Source: Ruegeria marisrubri
GTDB taxonomy: Bacteria; Pseudomonadota; Alphaproteobacteria; Rhodobacterales; Rhodobacteraceae
Direction of reading: 5' to 3'
Length of the DNA stretch: 64,000 bases
Assembly (NCBI RefSeq): GCF_001507595.1
Contig: NZ_LQBQ01000001.1
Coordinates: 372,001-436,000, forward strand
Position 1 is the first letter of the stretch. Each line of letters starts with the position of its first letter. Below, piece by piece: positions 9,180 to 17,382 of the stretch. The notes beneath the pieces are model-generated. The model had not been told where the DNA came from. It did not search any database and saw nothing but the letters and a program-made list of their open reading frames with translations. The position numbers and the translations under genes are program-made.

Positions 9180-10205
9180 ATGCTGAACGCAATCGAAAGC
9201 AAGGGAAACATGTCCGAAGAAGAGCCGTTGTTCGTCAGTATCACTCCGATGAAGAACGAGGGTCCGTTCGTTCTGGAATGGGTGGCCCACAATCTGGCGA
9301 TCGGCATCGACAAGATGGTCGTCATGACCAACGATTGCACCGATGGCACCGATGCGCTGCTGGACAGGCTGGATGCGCGGGGCGTTCTGACCCATGTGAA
9401 CAACACCTCGCGCCGCCAGAGCAGCCCACAGAAGCGCGCCTACAAACGGTTCCTGAAAATGGGCATGGCGCGTGAGCAGGACTGGGTCATCGTCATTGAT
9501 GCCGACGAGCATATCAACGTGAAGTCCGGCGACCACACTCTGCGGGCGCTGACCCGTGCGATGCCTCAGGCGCAAATGATCTCGATGACCTGGCGCCTGT
9601 TCGGAAATGCCGGGATCGTTTCCTACGAGGATCGCTTCCTGTCCGAGCAGTTCCGGATGGCCGCCCCCGAACACTGCCCCCGCCCGCCACAGGCCTGGGG
9701 GCTCAAGACCATGTTCAAACGCCGATTGTGGAGCGCGTTGGGCGTGCACCGACCCAAGCGCCCTCTGGTCGACAGCATGGCCGAATGCCACTGGTACAAC
9801 GGGTCCGGGCAACCGATGCCCGAGCGATATTTCACAGGCAGCTGGCGCTCGGCCAGGGATTCGGTCGGCTATGATCTGGTCCAGCTCAACCACTATGCGC
9901 TGAAATCCTGCGAAAGCTATCTGGTCAAGAAAATGCGCGGCCGCGCCCATCACCTGGGAGAGAGCCTGGGGCTGGAATACTGGAACATGATGAACCAGAA
10001 CGCGGTCGAAGACAGTTCGATCGACGTGATCGCACCGCGCAAGAAATCCATCTTCGACGAGCTGATGGACGATGCCGAGACGGCCCGACTTCACCACGCC
10101 TGCTGCGCCAATCATCGCGCGCAGATCGAGGAGTTGCGCGCCAGGGCCGACATAGCGGAACTGTTCGCGCAGATGACATCCGAACCCACCAGGGAAGGCA
10201 CCTGA
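9180..10205 (+). CDS. GT2-type glycosyltransferase (Glyco_tranf_2_4-like), copy 2
   Basis: A 341-residue paralogue of the 5055-6038 product. It shows SITPMKNEGPFVLEW, MTNDCTDGTDAL and a DAD metal motif at residues 107-109 (VIDADEH), then a TWRLFGNAG block. The start could be the ATG at 9180 or the one at 9210 (MSEEEP), which lies closer to the conserved domain. It is preceded by about 180 bases without a gene, which may contain a second promoter. Its stop overlaps the start of the ATP-grasp gene, so the two are coupled. The aligned but diverged copies suggest that two different linkages are made by the same cluster. Confidence 0.82.
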   Translation: MLNAIESKGNMSEEEPLFVSITPMKNEGPFVLEWVAHNLAIGIDKMVVMTNDCTDGTDALLDRLDARGVLTHVNNTSRRQSSPQKRAYKRFLKMGMAREQDWVIVIDADEHINVKSGDHTLRALTRAMPQAQMISMTWRLFGNAGIVSYEDRFLSEQFRMAAPEHCPRPPQAWGLKTMFKRRLWSALGVHRPKRPLVDSMAECHWYNGSGQPMPERYFTGSWRSARDSVGYDLVQLNHYALKSCESYLVKKMRGRAHHLGESLGLEYWNMMNQNAVEDSSIDVIAPRKKSIFDELMDDAETARLHHACCANHRAQIEELRARADIAELFAQMTSEPTREGT

Positions 10206-11137
10206 TGGCCCGGTTCCAGATCGTTGATTTTGATGAGCCGGGTGTTGTCGCGACCGGAAAGGGATCGCGCAACATTATCAGCCGACTGGCGCGCACCTTG
10301 ACGAAACTCGGCGTGCCCTCCGAAATCCTGCATTTCTCGGAACTCATGGAGCAAGGCCCGACTGAAGATCCCCAAAGTTACGTTCTGCTTCACTACAACG
10401 AGCTTTTCGTCGTTCAGAACAACAAGGTCGGTTGGTTGCGCGCCCGTGAAAGAGAAATGCAAGCTTTGGGTCACAAGCTGCTGCACTCGGTCGAGCAGGG
10501 GCAAATCGTCGGCAACAAAGTCCGGCAGAACCAGGTTCTGACGGCGGCCGGCGTGCCCATGCCGACCCTCGTTCGGGTCGGCGACAGGTTCGACACCGTC
10601 TTTTCCAACGCAGTCAGCGACGCGCATGTTCCGGTGCAACTGATCAAGCGGGCCGACGAAATCGACACCTCGCGCTACAACACCGAGTATGTCGATTGTC
10701 GGCACGAATATGACGGGAAGCTCTGGCATGTTTGCATTCGCGCTCAGGCGATCGGCGGGCAGGTGTTGTTCTCTTGGGTGCGGGCCAGTGATGAGCCGAA
10801 CGTGCGAACGCGCAACACTCCTGTGGATGCTGGTTTGATCCGGCACTTCCACGAAAGGCTTGTCAGGCCAAATCTGGCCCAGATCCAGGAAATCGCGTTG
10901 GGTGTCAAAAAGGCGTTGGGCGTGGGGCTGTTTGCGCATGATATTTTGCCCTGTGCCCAATCGGGGCGGCTGCTGCTGTGTGAGACAAACTTCAAGTTTT
11001 ACGAGGGTTTCTATCGCTTCCACATGTCCCCCATACGCGCCCAGCATCCCGTGCCGGCCCTGTTTGACGGGCGCAAAGTTGGCCGGCGCATGGCGCGCGC
11101 GCTGATTGCCGAATTGGAGTTGAAGAGAAAGGAGTAG
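10205..11137 (+). CDS. ATP-grasp-fold protein of the glycan cluster
   Basis: A 310-residue protein with the outline of a RimK/D-Ala-D-Ala-ligase-type ATP-grasp enzyme. NKVRQNQVLTAAGVPMP (about 104-120) matches the entry helix and strand of the ATP lid. QLIKRADE may hold the ATP-binding lysine. GLFAHDIL (D246) and LLLCETNFKF (E260, N262) give the acidic and Asn metal ligands near the C-terminus. Such enzymes join a carboxylate to an amine or thiol with ATP via an acyl-phosphate. Next to glycosyltransferases it might attach an amino acid or similar group to a uronic acid or lipid, but that is inference. Its ATG overlaps the preceding stop. Base composition starts to look less GC-rich from here on. 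Confidence 0.68.
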   Translation: MARFQIVDFDEPGVVATGKGSRNIISRLARTLTKLGVPSEILHFSELMEQGPTEDPQSYVLLHYNELFVVQNNKVGWLRAREREMQALGHKLLHSVEQGQIVGNKVRQNQVLTAAGVPMPTLVRVGDRFDTVFSNAVSDAHVPVQLIKRADEIDTSRYNTEYVDCRHEYDGKLWHVCIRAQAIGGQVLFSWVRASDEPNVRTRNTPVDAGLIRHFHERLVRPNLAQIQEIALGVKKALGVGLFAHDILPCAQSGRLLLCETNFKFYEGFYRFHMSPIRAQHPVPALFDGRKVGRRMARALIAELELKRKE

Positions 11138-11223
11138 TCCTTGCAACGGTTGTGCGGTCGGCTGCCGGGATTTCGCGGGGAAAAGATTCACATCGACAGG
11201 CTGAGAAGTGAAACGGGAAGAGA

Positions 11224-12162
11224 ATGACACGCGTAGTCTTTTTGCACCGCCCGGGTCACGCGAACTTCGGCGGCAAGATCATGCGATGCGACCAGCTTGC
11301 GGCAATAGCGCAGCGGCATTTGGGTGATCGCTACCATTTCGAGGTTTTGGCTCCGCCACCGAGGCGTTTCCCAGTACGACAACGCCGATTTGCACAGAGT
11401 CTGCAAGGCGCTGTGGTCATCCTGTTGAAAAATGCTGCGGCCTCGCTGACACCCCGTGCGCTTGAAATATTGCGCGCACGGGTTCGCGGCCTCTGTATTG
11501 ATCACCTTGATGTTCCCGCGTCAAACGAAACCTTTGGCCTCGTTGATGTCCATATCGCCGCGTCGTTTCGGGGGAAGGAAATATTGGAGAAAACCCTGGC
11601 GGGGCACTCGGACCTGCCTGCCGGTATCGAAATCAAGCATTTGGCGCACCATGCGGATCCCCGCCTCAGCCCATTGGCGCGAGGAGCAGAGCGTTTCAGC
11701 ATCGGATATTTCGGAAAGCCCTCGAACACGGTCCTGGCGTCTTCTTTGGCTACCAGAATACTTTCTCCGGACTATGGTCGGGACGAGAACTTTGCCTCTG
11801 TGGTCGAGGGGATGCAAAGATGCCCAATGCACTATTGCGTCCGGGCTCCGGCAGGTCGGCCAGCAGTAGCCGAGCGTCTGGCCAAACCTTTCACAAAGGG
11901 GTTCAACGCCGCAGCTGTGGGAGCCAATGTTTTGGTCAACCGACAAGTCGATGACGCCGTCGCCTATCTGGGAGAGGATTACCCATTCTTGATCGATGAC
12001 CTGTCGGAAGCGTCAATCAACGAAGCCATTGAAAAGGCTCGTGAGCTTTTTGGCGGGCCGGAATGGGCGCGCGGACTGGATACAATGCGAGAAGTACGCG
12101 CTCGCACAGCGCCGGCTGAAATCGCCCGTCAGCTTGGCGACATCCTTGCTTTGTTTGACTGA
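11224..12162 (+). CDS. Uncharacterised protein of the glycan cluster, GT-B-like
   Basis: A 312-residue protein I do not recognise with certainty. It starts with a short hydrophobic strand (TRVVFLHRP) and a basic middle, and later shows FSIGYFGKPSNTV and a C-terminal part (GFNAAAVGANVLVNRQVDDAV) that reads like the donor-binding half of a GT-B glycosyltransferase. No signal peptide or membrane helix is visible. The gene is noticeably less GC-rich than its neighbours, with many A/T-ending codons, which hints at a recent or separate origin. It sits 86 bases after the ATP-grasp gene and 48 bases before the sulfotransferase, in the same direction. Confidence 0.55.
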   Translation: MTRVVFLHRPGHANFGGKIMRCDQLAAIAQRHLGDRYHFEVLAPPPRRFPVRQRRFAQSLQGAVVILLKNAAASLTPRALEILRARVRGLCIDHLDVPASNETFGLVDVHIAASFRGKEILEKTLAGHSDLPAGIEIKHLAHHADPRLSPLARGAERFSIGYFGKPSNTVLASSLATRILSPDYGRDENFASVVEGMQRCPMHYCVRAPAGRPAVAERLAKPFTKGFNAAAVGANVLVNRQVDDAVAYLGEDYPFLIDDLSEASINEAIEKARELFGGPEWARGLDTMREVRARTAPAEIARQLGDILALFD

Positions 12163-12210
12163 TACTGCGACAGAAAGGCTGCGGAAACGGGTGCTTGGCG
12201 AAGGATTTCC

Positions 12211-13227
12211 ATGCTCTGGCTACACATAGGAATGCCCAAAACTGGGACCACGGCACTGCAGGGTTTCCTGCGCGGAAATCGACGGGTGCTGCCGGAGATC
12301 GGGTTGCGCTACATGGAGGCCGGACGCCGCCGCCCTGATGGTGCGGGCAATCTGCCCATCAGCCACAACCGGATCGTGTTCGGGATGAACCAAAGGCACG
12401 GCAATCTCGATGAGTTCCGGAAAGCCCTGGCCGAAGAATACGCCGCCCATCGCGACAAGACCTGTCTTGTCTCTTCCGAGATGTTCTACACGGTCGACAT
12501 GGTACGCCTCGCGGAAGTCTTCGCCGACATTCCCGCAGATGAGGTGAAGATCACCTTCTATTGCCGCAGGTACTCGGACTTTTTCGAAGCGGACTACAAG
12601 CAACGGGCCAAGAACGGCCGGATACAGGGTGGCGCCACGGGATATGTCCGGCAGCGGCTGGAGGAGATCGAGGCGGCCCCTGAACGGCACAATTTCTCGG
12701 GGCGCGTGGAGCAGATCCGCGCGGCCTTTCCGGGGGCAGCCATCGAACCGCGCCTTTATGACCGGCGTCAGATGCGCAACGGCAATGTGATCGACGATTT
12801 CTTCGACAGGATGGGAGTGGCCATCCCTGATGGCGTTTCAACCGACATGCCTGCCAACCCGTCCTTGTCGCGTGTGGCGAGCGAAGCCTTCGGCATCGTG
12901 ACGCGGGCCATGGGCAAGAAGGAAAGCCGCCGGTTGCGCCGGCAGGCCGTGACGGGCCCTGTCATGCTGCGCCGCCGTGACGTGCTGGAAGCTGATGAAA
13001 GGGCATGGCTGGACGACTATCTGGCGGCCTCGGATGCGGCCTTTGCGAATGAGTTCTTTCCTGACCGGGACACCCTGTTTCGGCCGGTTGCGCTTTCCGA
13101 GGAAGAACGCGCCTTCCGCCGCGACTCACCGGAAGAGGCCGAAGCCTTTCACCGCGCCTGCGAGATCGTGTTCCGGATGGCATTGCTCCGCCAGACGGCT
13201 CTGCGTTCGGCGGACGACTCTTCTTGA
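12211..13227 (+). CDS. Sulfotransferase-family protein
   Basis: A 338-residue protein beginning LHIGMPKTGTTALQGFL: the PKTGTT sequence (residues 9-14) is the 5'-phosphosulfate-binding loop of PAPS-dependent sulfotransferases. A later KITFYCRRYSDFFEADYKQ segment matches the region of the 3'-phosphate-binding Arg/Ser. The fold is soluble and would act in the cytoplasm, moving sulfate from PAPS to a hydroxyl of a sugar or lipid. It ends the same-strand cluster and converges on the minus-strand DUF6476-like gene. The context suggests a sulfated surface glycan, but the acceptor is unknown. Confidence 0.8.
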   Translation: MLWLHIGMPKTGTTALQGFLRGNRRVLPEIGLRYMEAGRRRPDGAGNLPISHNRIVFGMNQRHGNLDEFRKALAEEYAAHRDKTCLVSSEMFYTVDMVRLAEVFADIPADEVKITFYCRRYSDFFEADYKQRAKNGRIQGGATGYVRQRLEEIEAAPERHNFSGRVEQIRAAFPGAAIEPRLYDRRQMRNGNVIDDFFDRMGVAIPDGVSTDMPANPSLSRVASEAFGIVTRAMGKKESRRLRRQAVTGPVMLRRRDVLEADERAWLDDYLAASDAAFANEFFPDRDTLFRPVALSEEERAFRRDSPEEAEAFHRACEIVFRMALLRQTALRSADDSS

Positions 13228-13293
13228 GTGGACGTCGATTCGGGCGGCGAAGATCTTTCGCGAACATCATGCCCGGCTCCGGGCTGGGTGAGA

Positions 13294-13596
13294 TCACTCG
13301 ACCTCGATCTCCTGCCGCAGCCGCCCCGTGGTCTTGTCGAAAATCAGGACGCGGTTGTCGTCGGTAACAACGGCATACCAGTTGTTGCCGATGGTCAGCG
13401 CCTGCGCCTTTGCGCCGCCCGGCAGCTCGATCTGGTCGGGCAGGGTGGGGGTGCGGTCCGACAGACGGATGACAATCAGTGCGAATGTCACTAGAACGCC
13501 GCCAATCATCACCGCGGTCAATGCCATGACCATGCGCCTGAGCAGCTTCAGCTGTGGCGTTTCCTGCGGTTCTTGGGGTTCGGAAGGGACAGTCAT
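13294..13596 (-). CDS. DUF6476-like small membrane protein
   Basis: A 100-residue protein: a Pro/Glu-rich cytoplasmic start, one transmembrane helix (about residues 21-43, MVMALTAVMIGGVLVTFALIV) and a short exported tail with a beta-strand pattern (GNNWYAVVTDDNRVLIFDK). I chose the internal ATG at 13596. The longer frame to 13698 would run deep into the pseudouridine-synthase gene, and an AGGCGAG element precedes this ATG. Its start codon overlaps that of the divergent RluA-family gene by two bases within a CATG. Function is unknown; the family name is from memory and is the less certain part. Confidence 0.7.
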   Translation of the reverse strand: MTVPSEPQEPQETPQLKLLRRMVMALTAVMIGGVLVTFALIVIRLSDRTPTLPDQIELPGGAKAQALTIGNNWYAVVTDDNRVLIFDKTTGRLRQEIEVE

Positions 13597-14629
13597 GGGC
13601 ACTCGCCTGGTTGAGTTCGAAATCGCGGCCGCGCCGCCGCCCCGCCTTGATAAGGCGCTTTCGCGGGATGTGCCAGAAGAGGCGAGCCTGTCGCGCACCC
13701 GCCTGGCGCGGCTGATCGAAAGCGGTGCGGTCTCGATCGACGGTCAGGTCGTCACCGACGCCAAGGCGCGGGTGGCCGAGGGGGCGCAGGTCGTGATCTC
13801 GGTAGAAGAGGCCGAGGACAGCCATATCGGCGCCGAGGCGATTCCCTTGGATGTCGTCTTTGAAGACTCCGACCTGATCGTCATCAACAAGCCGGCCGGC
13901 ATGGTGGTGCATCCGGCGCCGGGCTCTCCCAGCGGAACGCTGGTCAACGCGCTGCTGCACCATTGCGGGAACGACCTGTCGGGCGTCGGCGGCGTCAAGC
14001 GCCCTGGCATCGTGCACCGGATCGACAAGGATACCAGCGGCCTGCTGGTCGTGGCCAAATCAGACGCGGCGCATCAGGGCTTGGCGGAACAGTTTGAAGC
14101 GCATAGCGTCGAGCGATACTACCGCGCGGTCTGCTACGGCGTGCCGGATGCCAACGATCCGCGCCTGCGCGGGATCAGGGGGGTGAGTTTCGAGGCCGGC
14201 AATATCCTGCGCCTGACCACGCAACTGGCCCGTCACAAGACCGACCGGCAGCGGCAGGCGGTTCTGTTTCACGGCGGTCGCCACGCGGTGACGCGGGCGC
14301 GGGTGGTCGAGACCTTCGGCACTCCGGCGGTGCTGGCCCTGCTGGAATGCTGGCTGGAAACCGGGCGCACGCATCAGATCCGCGTGCACATGGCCCATGC
14401 CGGGCACGGGCTGGTGGGGGATCCGGTCTATGGCGGAAAGCGGAAGCTGCCGCAGCGGGCGATCAGCGGAGAGGCCGCCGAGGCCGTGCGCGCCTTTCCT
14501 CGGCAGGCGCTGCATGCGGCGGTGCTTGGGTTCGTTCACCCGATCAGCGGCGAACGCCTGCGGTTCGAGGCGCCGTTGCCCAAGGATATGGAAGACCTGA
14601 TTTCCGCCTTGCGGAACCCGCTGTCATGA
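13595..14629 (+). CDS. RluA-family 23S rRNA pseudouridine synthase (RluD-like)
   Basis: A 344-residue enzyme converting uridine to pseudouridine in 23S rRNA. An N-terminal S4 RNA-binding domain (about 15-80; SRTRLARLIESGAV, VVTDAKARV) is followed by the RluA catalytic domain. That domain holds the NKPAGMVVHPAPG strand and GIVHRIDKDTSGLLVVAK, where the Asp of RIDKDT is the catalytic residue, and later ETGRTHQIRVHMAH. The ATG at 13595 has GGAAGGGA just upstream. A longer frame opens at 13328, but it lies antisense to the DUF6476-like gene. RluD is the likely subtype; RluC cannot be excluded. Confidence 0.93.
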   Translation: MGTRLVEFEIAAAPPPRLDKALSRDVPEEASLSRTRLARLIESGAVSIDGQVVTDAKARVAEGAQVVISVEEAEDSHIGAEAIPLDVVFEDSDLIVINKPAGMVVHPAPGSPSGTLVNALLHHCGNDLSGVGGVKRPGIVHRIDKDTSGLLVVAKSDAAHQGLAEQFEAHSVERYYRAVCYGVPDANDPRLRGIRGVSFEAGNILRLTTQLARHKTDRQRQAVLFHGGRHAVTRARVVETFGTPAVLALLECWLETGRTHQIRVHMAHAGHGLVGDPVYGGKRKLPQRAISGEAAEAVRAFPRQALHAAVLGFVHPISGERLRFEAPLPKDMEDLISALRNPLS

Positions 14630-14704
14630 AATGCAATTCAGCGTGATGAATGCATTCTTACCTTTTCTTTATGAAAGCTTAATATCAGACTGTTACTCCC
14701 TGCC

Positions 14705-14733
14705 CTTGAAAGGGAAACATGGGTGACCCATAT
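14705..14733 (+). promoter_or_regulatory. Sigma-32-type promoter of rpoH, with a palindrome over its downstream half
   Basis: CTTGAAA (14705-14711) and CCCATAT (14727-14733) are 15 bases apart, a close match to the heat-shock promoter pattern CTTGAAA / CCCCAT-T. This would give RpoH autoregulation. A perfect palindrome ATGGGT-G-ACCCAT (14719-14731) overlaps the spacer and -10 half and may be an operator. The start codon follows 44 bases later, with GGAGGT as ribosome site. Confidence 0.6.
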
Positions 14734-14776
14734 CCTATGTTAAAGGGATAAACATTTCACGGAGGTACTACGGTAC

Positions 14777-15673
14777 ATGGCAAACTATGCGAACCTCCCT
14801 GCACCGACGCCGGAAGGCGGATTGAACCGCTATATGCAGGAAATCCGCAAGTTTCCTCTGCTCGAGCCGGAAGAGGAATACATGCTGGCCAAGCGCTGGG
14901 TCGAAGAGCAGGACACCGAGGCGGCGCATAAGTTGGTGACGTCGCACCTGCGTCTGGCGGCCAAGATTGCCATGGGTTACCGCGGATACGGATTGCCGCA
15001 GGCCGAAGTGATCTCGGAAGCAAACGTTGGCCTGATGCAGGCCGTCAAGCGGTTCGACCCGGAAAAGGGTTTCCGTCTGGCGACTTATGCGATGTGGTGG
15101 ATCCGCGCGTCGATCCAGGAATACATCCTGCGGTCGTGGTCGCTGGTGAAGCTGGGCACGACCTCGGCGCAGAAGAAGCTGTTCTTCAACCTGCGCAAGG
15201 CCAAGGCGCGTATCGGTGCTTTGGAAGAGGGCGACCTGCGCCCCGAGAACGTCAAGAAGATCGCCGAAGATCTGGGCGTGACCGAAGATGAAGTGATCAG
15301 CATGAACCGCCGCATGTCGGGTGGGGACGCGTCGCTCAACGCGACGGTCGGCTCGGACGGGGACAGCACGATGCAGTGGCAGGACTGGCTGGAGGATGAA
15401 GATGCCGACCAGGCCAGCGACTATGAAAAGCGCGACGAGTTGGAAGCGCGGCGGGAACTGCTGGCCGAGGCTCTGGACGTGCTCAACGACCGGGAGAAGG
15501 ACATCCTGACCCAGCGGCGCCTGATGGATCAGCCTGTCACGCTGGAAGAGTTGAGCGGTCAATACAATGTCAGCCGGGAACGGATCCGCCAGATCGAGGT
15601 GCGGGCGTTCGAGAAGCTGCAGAAGAAGATGCGCGATCTGGCCCGCGAGAAGGGTATGCTGGCAACGGCGTGA
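14777..15673 (+). CDS. rpoH: RNA polymerase sigma factor RpoH (sigma-32)
   Basis: A 298-residue heat-shock sigma factor. Region 2 is intact: HLRLAAKIAMGYRGYGLPQ, then the -10-recognition helix RLATYAMWWIRASIQEYI. The RpoH box QKKLFFNLR follows directly and separates RpoH from RpoD. Region 4 carries TLEELSGQYNVSRERIRQIE, the -35-recognition helix-turn-helix. It directs chaperone and protease genes after unfolding stress; DnaK and FtsH normally control its level. The start at 14777 follows a strong GGAGGT. Many Rhodobacterales have two rpoH copies; nothing here tells which one this is. A terminator and a repeat element follow. Confidence 0.97.
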   Translation: MANYANLPAPTPEGGLNRYMQEIRKFPLLEPEEEYMLAKRWVEEQDTEAAHKLVTSHLRLAAKIAMGYRGYGLPQAEVISEANVGLMQAVKRFDPEKGFRLATYAMWWIRASIQEYILRSWSLVKLGTTSAQKKLFFNLRKAKARIGALEEGDLRPENVKKIAEDLGVTEDEVISMNRRMSGGDASLNATVGSDGDSTMQWQDWLEDEDADQASDYEKRDELEARRELLAEALDVLNDREKDILTQRRLMDQPVTLEELSGQYNVSRERIRQIEVRAFEKLQKKMRDLAREKGMLATA

Positions 15674-15695
15674 CCGGGAAAGCATCGATTTGATT

Positions 15696-15729
15696 GGCCC
15701 CGCTCGGTTTGGACCGGGCGGGGCTTTTT
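15696..15729 (+). terminator. Rho-independent terminator of rpoH
   Basis: A stem of about ten base pairs (CCCCGCTCGG against CCGGGCGGGG, one G-U pair) with a TTTGGA loop, followed by TTTTT. It lies 22 bases after the rpoH stop. Confidence 0.85.
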
Positions 15730-15739
15730 CATGGTGTAT

Positions 15740-15791
15740 GCGAGGGGCCAGCCCCTCGCGCTCCCCGGAGTATTTTTGAAAAGATGAAGAT
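15740..15791 (+). repeat. Intergenic repeat copy A: GC-rich hairpin plus conserved AT-rich core
   Basis: Hairpin GCGAGGGG / CCCCTCGC (15740-15759), then the core GAGTATTT..TGAAAAGATGAAG (15768-15790). The same core occurs at about 40761, 44265 and 51945, always in the same orientation and between genes. It sits in the gap between rpoH and the convergent dipeptidase. Confidence 0.75.
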
Positions 15792-15794
15792 GGC

Positions 15795-16973
15795 TCAGTT
15801 CAGCCTGGCGCGCAGGACGCGCACCATGTTCTCGCCCATGACCTTGCGGATCTGCGCCTCGGTCAGCCCTTCGTCGAGAAGCGCCGACGTCAGCGCGGCA
15901 AGTTCCGACGTGTCGAAGGCGGTTTCCACCGAGCCGTCATAGTCGGAACCGAGCGAGACGTGATCCTCGCCTACGGTCTCGATGGCGGCCTTGATCATTT
16001 TCGCGATTCCCTTGGGCGTGATGTCGCCGCAGGTCACGTCGGCCCAGTATCCCATGCCGATGACACCGCCGGTGGCCGCGATCTCCTGCATCAGGTCGTC
16101 GGGGAAGTTGCGCTTGACCGGGCAGTGGCCGTGCAGGCCGCCATGGCTGACGATCAGGGGAATGTCGGTCATGGCCAGAACGTCGCGGGCAACCTGAGGG
16201 CTGGAATGCGCGAGGTCGATCACGACGGGCTTTTTTGCCAGTTCCGCCACGACCGCGCGGCCGAATTCGGTCAGGCCGGAATTGGCCTGGCCATGCAGCG
16301 AGCCGCCCAGTTCGTTGTCGAAGAAGTGCTGCAGGCCGAAGACCCGGTGGCCTGCGTCGAAGATCGGGTCGAGATTGGCGATGTCGCCTTCCAGCGGGTG
16401 GCCGCCCTCGATACCGAGGATGCCGCCGACCACGTCTTCGCCGCGCGCCTTGGCCTGCAGCACCGTTTCGAGATCGGCCGCGGATTTGATGATCTTGAGG
16501 CGTCCGTTCGATTTGGCCTCGAAGTCGTGCAGTTTCTCCGCCTGATAGATCGCCCGTTCGCGCAGGCTGTTCCAGGTGCGTGGGGGCCAGAGTTGCCCGA
16601 CCGCAAGCAGGGTGATGTTGTCGAAGGCGTCGGCCGAGTTGCTGTCATAGTTCTGGCCGGCCGGGGACTTGGTCACGGCGGTGAAGACCTGAAGAGCCAC
16701 GTTGCCCTCGATCAGGCGCGGGATGTCCACCTGCCCGCGGGTGCCGCGTTCGGTCAGGTCGCGGCTCCACAGCAGCGGGTCGGCGTGCAGGTCTCCGACG
16801 ATCAGGGTCTCGTGCAGGGCCGCGGCCTCATCCGAAACCGGGTAGGGTTCGTGATCGATCACGTTGTTGCGGGTGTCTTCGACATAAGGCGGCAGGAAGC
16901 CGAAGAAGACCACGGCGCCGACGACCAGTGCGATCAGCACCAGCCGGGTCAGCCAGATTAGAAGTCTGTACAT
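15795..16973 (-). CDS. Membrane-anchored dipeptidase (renal dipeptidase family, M19)
   Basis: A 392-residue zinc peptidase with one N-terminal transmembrane anchor (about residues 5-27, YRLLIWLTRLVLIALVVGAV), so the catalytic domain should face the periplasm. Metal and substrate motifs are visible in order: DLHADP, GIEGGHPLEG, LQHFFDNELGGSLHG, DLAHSSP, VSHGGLHGH and GSDYDGSVE. The family cleaves dipeptides and some D-amino-acid or beta-lactam bonds. Two in-frame ATGs lie at 16979 and 16973; the GGGGAGG element is seven bases from the second, which I prefer. The gene converges on rpoH with a repeat between and is divergent from the zinc-finger gene. A scavenging role in peptidoglycan or peptide recycling is inference. 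Confidence 0.9.
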   Translation of the reverse strand: MYRLLIWLTRLVLIALVVGAVVFFGFLPPYVEDTRNNVIDHEPYPVSDEAAALHETLIVGDLHADPLLWSRDLTERGTRGQVDIPRLIEGNVALQVFTAVTKSPAGQNYDSNSADAFDNITLLAVGQLWPPRTWNSLRERAIYQAEKLHDFEAKSNGRLKIIKSAADLETVLQAKARGEDVVGGILGIEGGHPLEGDIANLDPIFDAGHRVFGLQHFFDNELGGSLHGQANSGLTEFGRAVVAELAKKPVVIDLAHSSPQVARDVLAMTDIPLIVSHGGLHGHCPVKRNFPDDLMQEIAATGGVIGMGYWADVTCGDITPKGIAKMIKAAIETVGEDHVSLGSDYDGSVETAFDTSELAALTSALLDEGLTEAQIRKVMGENMVRVLRARLN

Positions 16974-17109
16974 GTTCATTCCTCCCCTTTTGCGTTGCAG
17001 ACTACGAAATGTGTCAGCTGTGGGAAGGCTGACTTGGCGTCGTTTCGATTGCGGTTTGCAAGGTTTGTCGGGCGTATTATCCTGTGTCGCCTGAACAGGA
17101 GGATCAGAG

Positions 17110-17379
17110 ATGGCCGGCGGCTGGGCGCGTGATGGCGCGGTGAGCGAACAGATAGAAGCGACGATCAATGATGAACTGGCGCGCCTGAAGGCAAACAAGC
17201 GCCAGGTGGGAGAGAGCCTGACCCATTGCGCCGAATGCGAAGAGCCGATCCCCGAGGCGCGGCGGGTGGCGCTGCCGGGCGTCAAACTGTGCATCGACTG
17301 TCAGCAGGAGAGGGATGCGGCCTTCAAACCGCGCGCGGGCATCAACCGGCGTGGGTCCAAGGACAGTCAGTTGAAATAG
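17110..17379 (+). CDS. DksA/TraR-family C4 zinc-finger protein
   Basis: An 89-residue protein with CAECEEPIPEARR and LCIDCQQE, forming a C-x2-C ... C-x2-C zinc ribbon of the DksA/TraR type (YbiI-like short form). An N-terminal helix (about 10-35) precedes it. Full-length DksA binds the RNA polymerase secondary channel through a longer coiled coil with acidic tip residues. That coiled coil is short here, so a true DksA role in the stringent response is uncertain. AGGAGG lies seven bases before the ATG. It is divergent from the dipeptidase and ends just before a convergent membrane-protein gene. Confidence 0.85.
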   Translation: MAGGWARDGAVSEQIEATINDELARLKANKRQVGESLTHCAECEEPIPEARRVALPGVKLCIDCQQERDAAFKPRAGINRRGSKDSQLK

Positions 17380-17382
17380 GCG

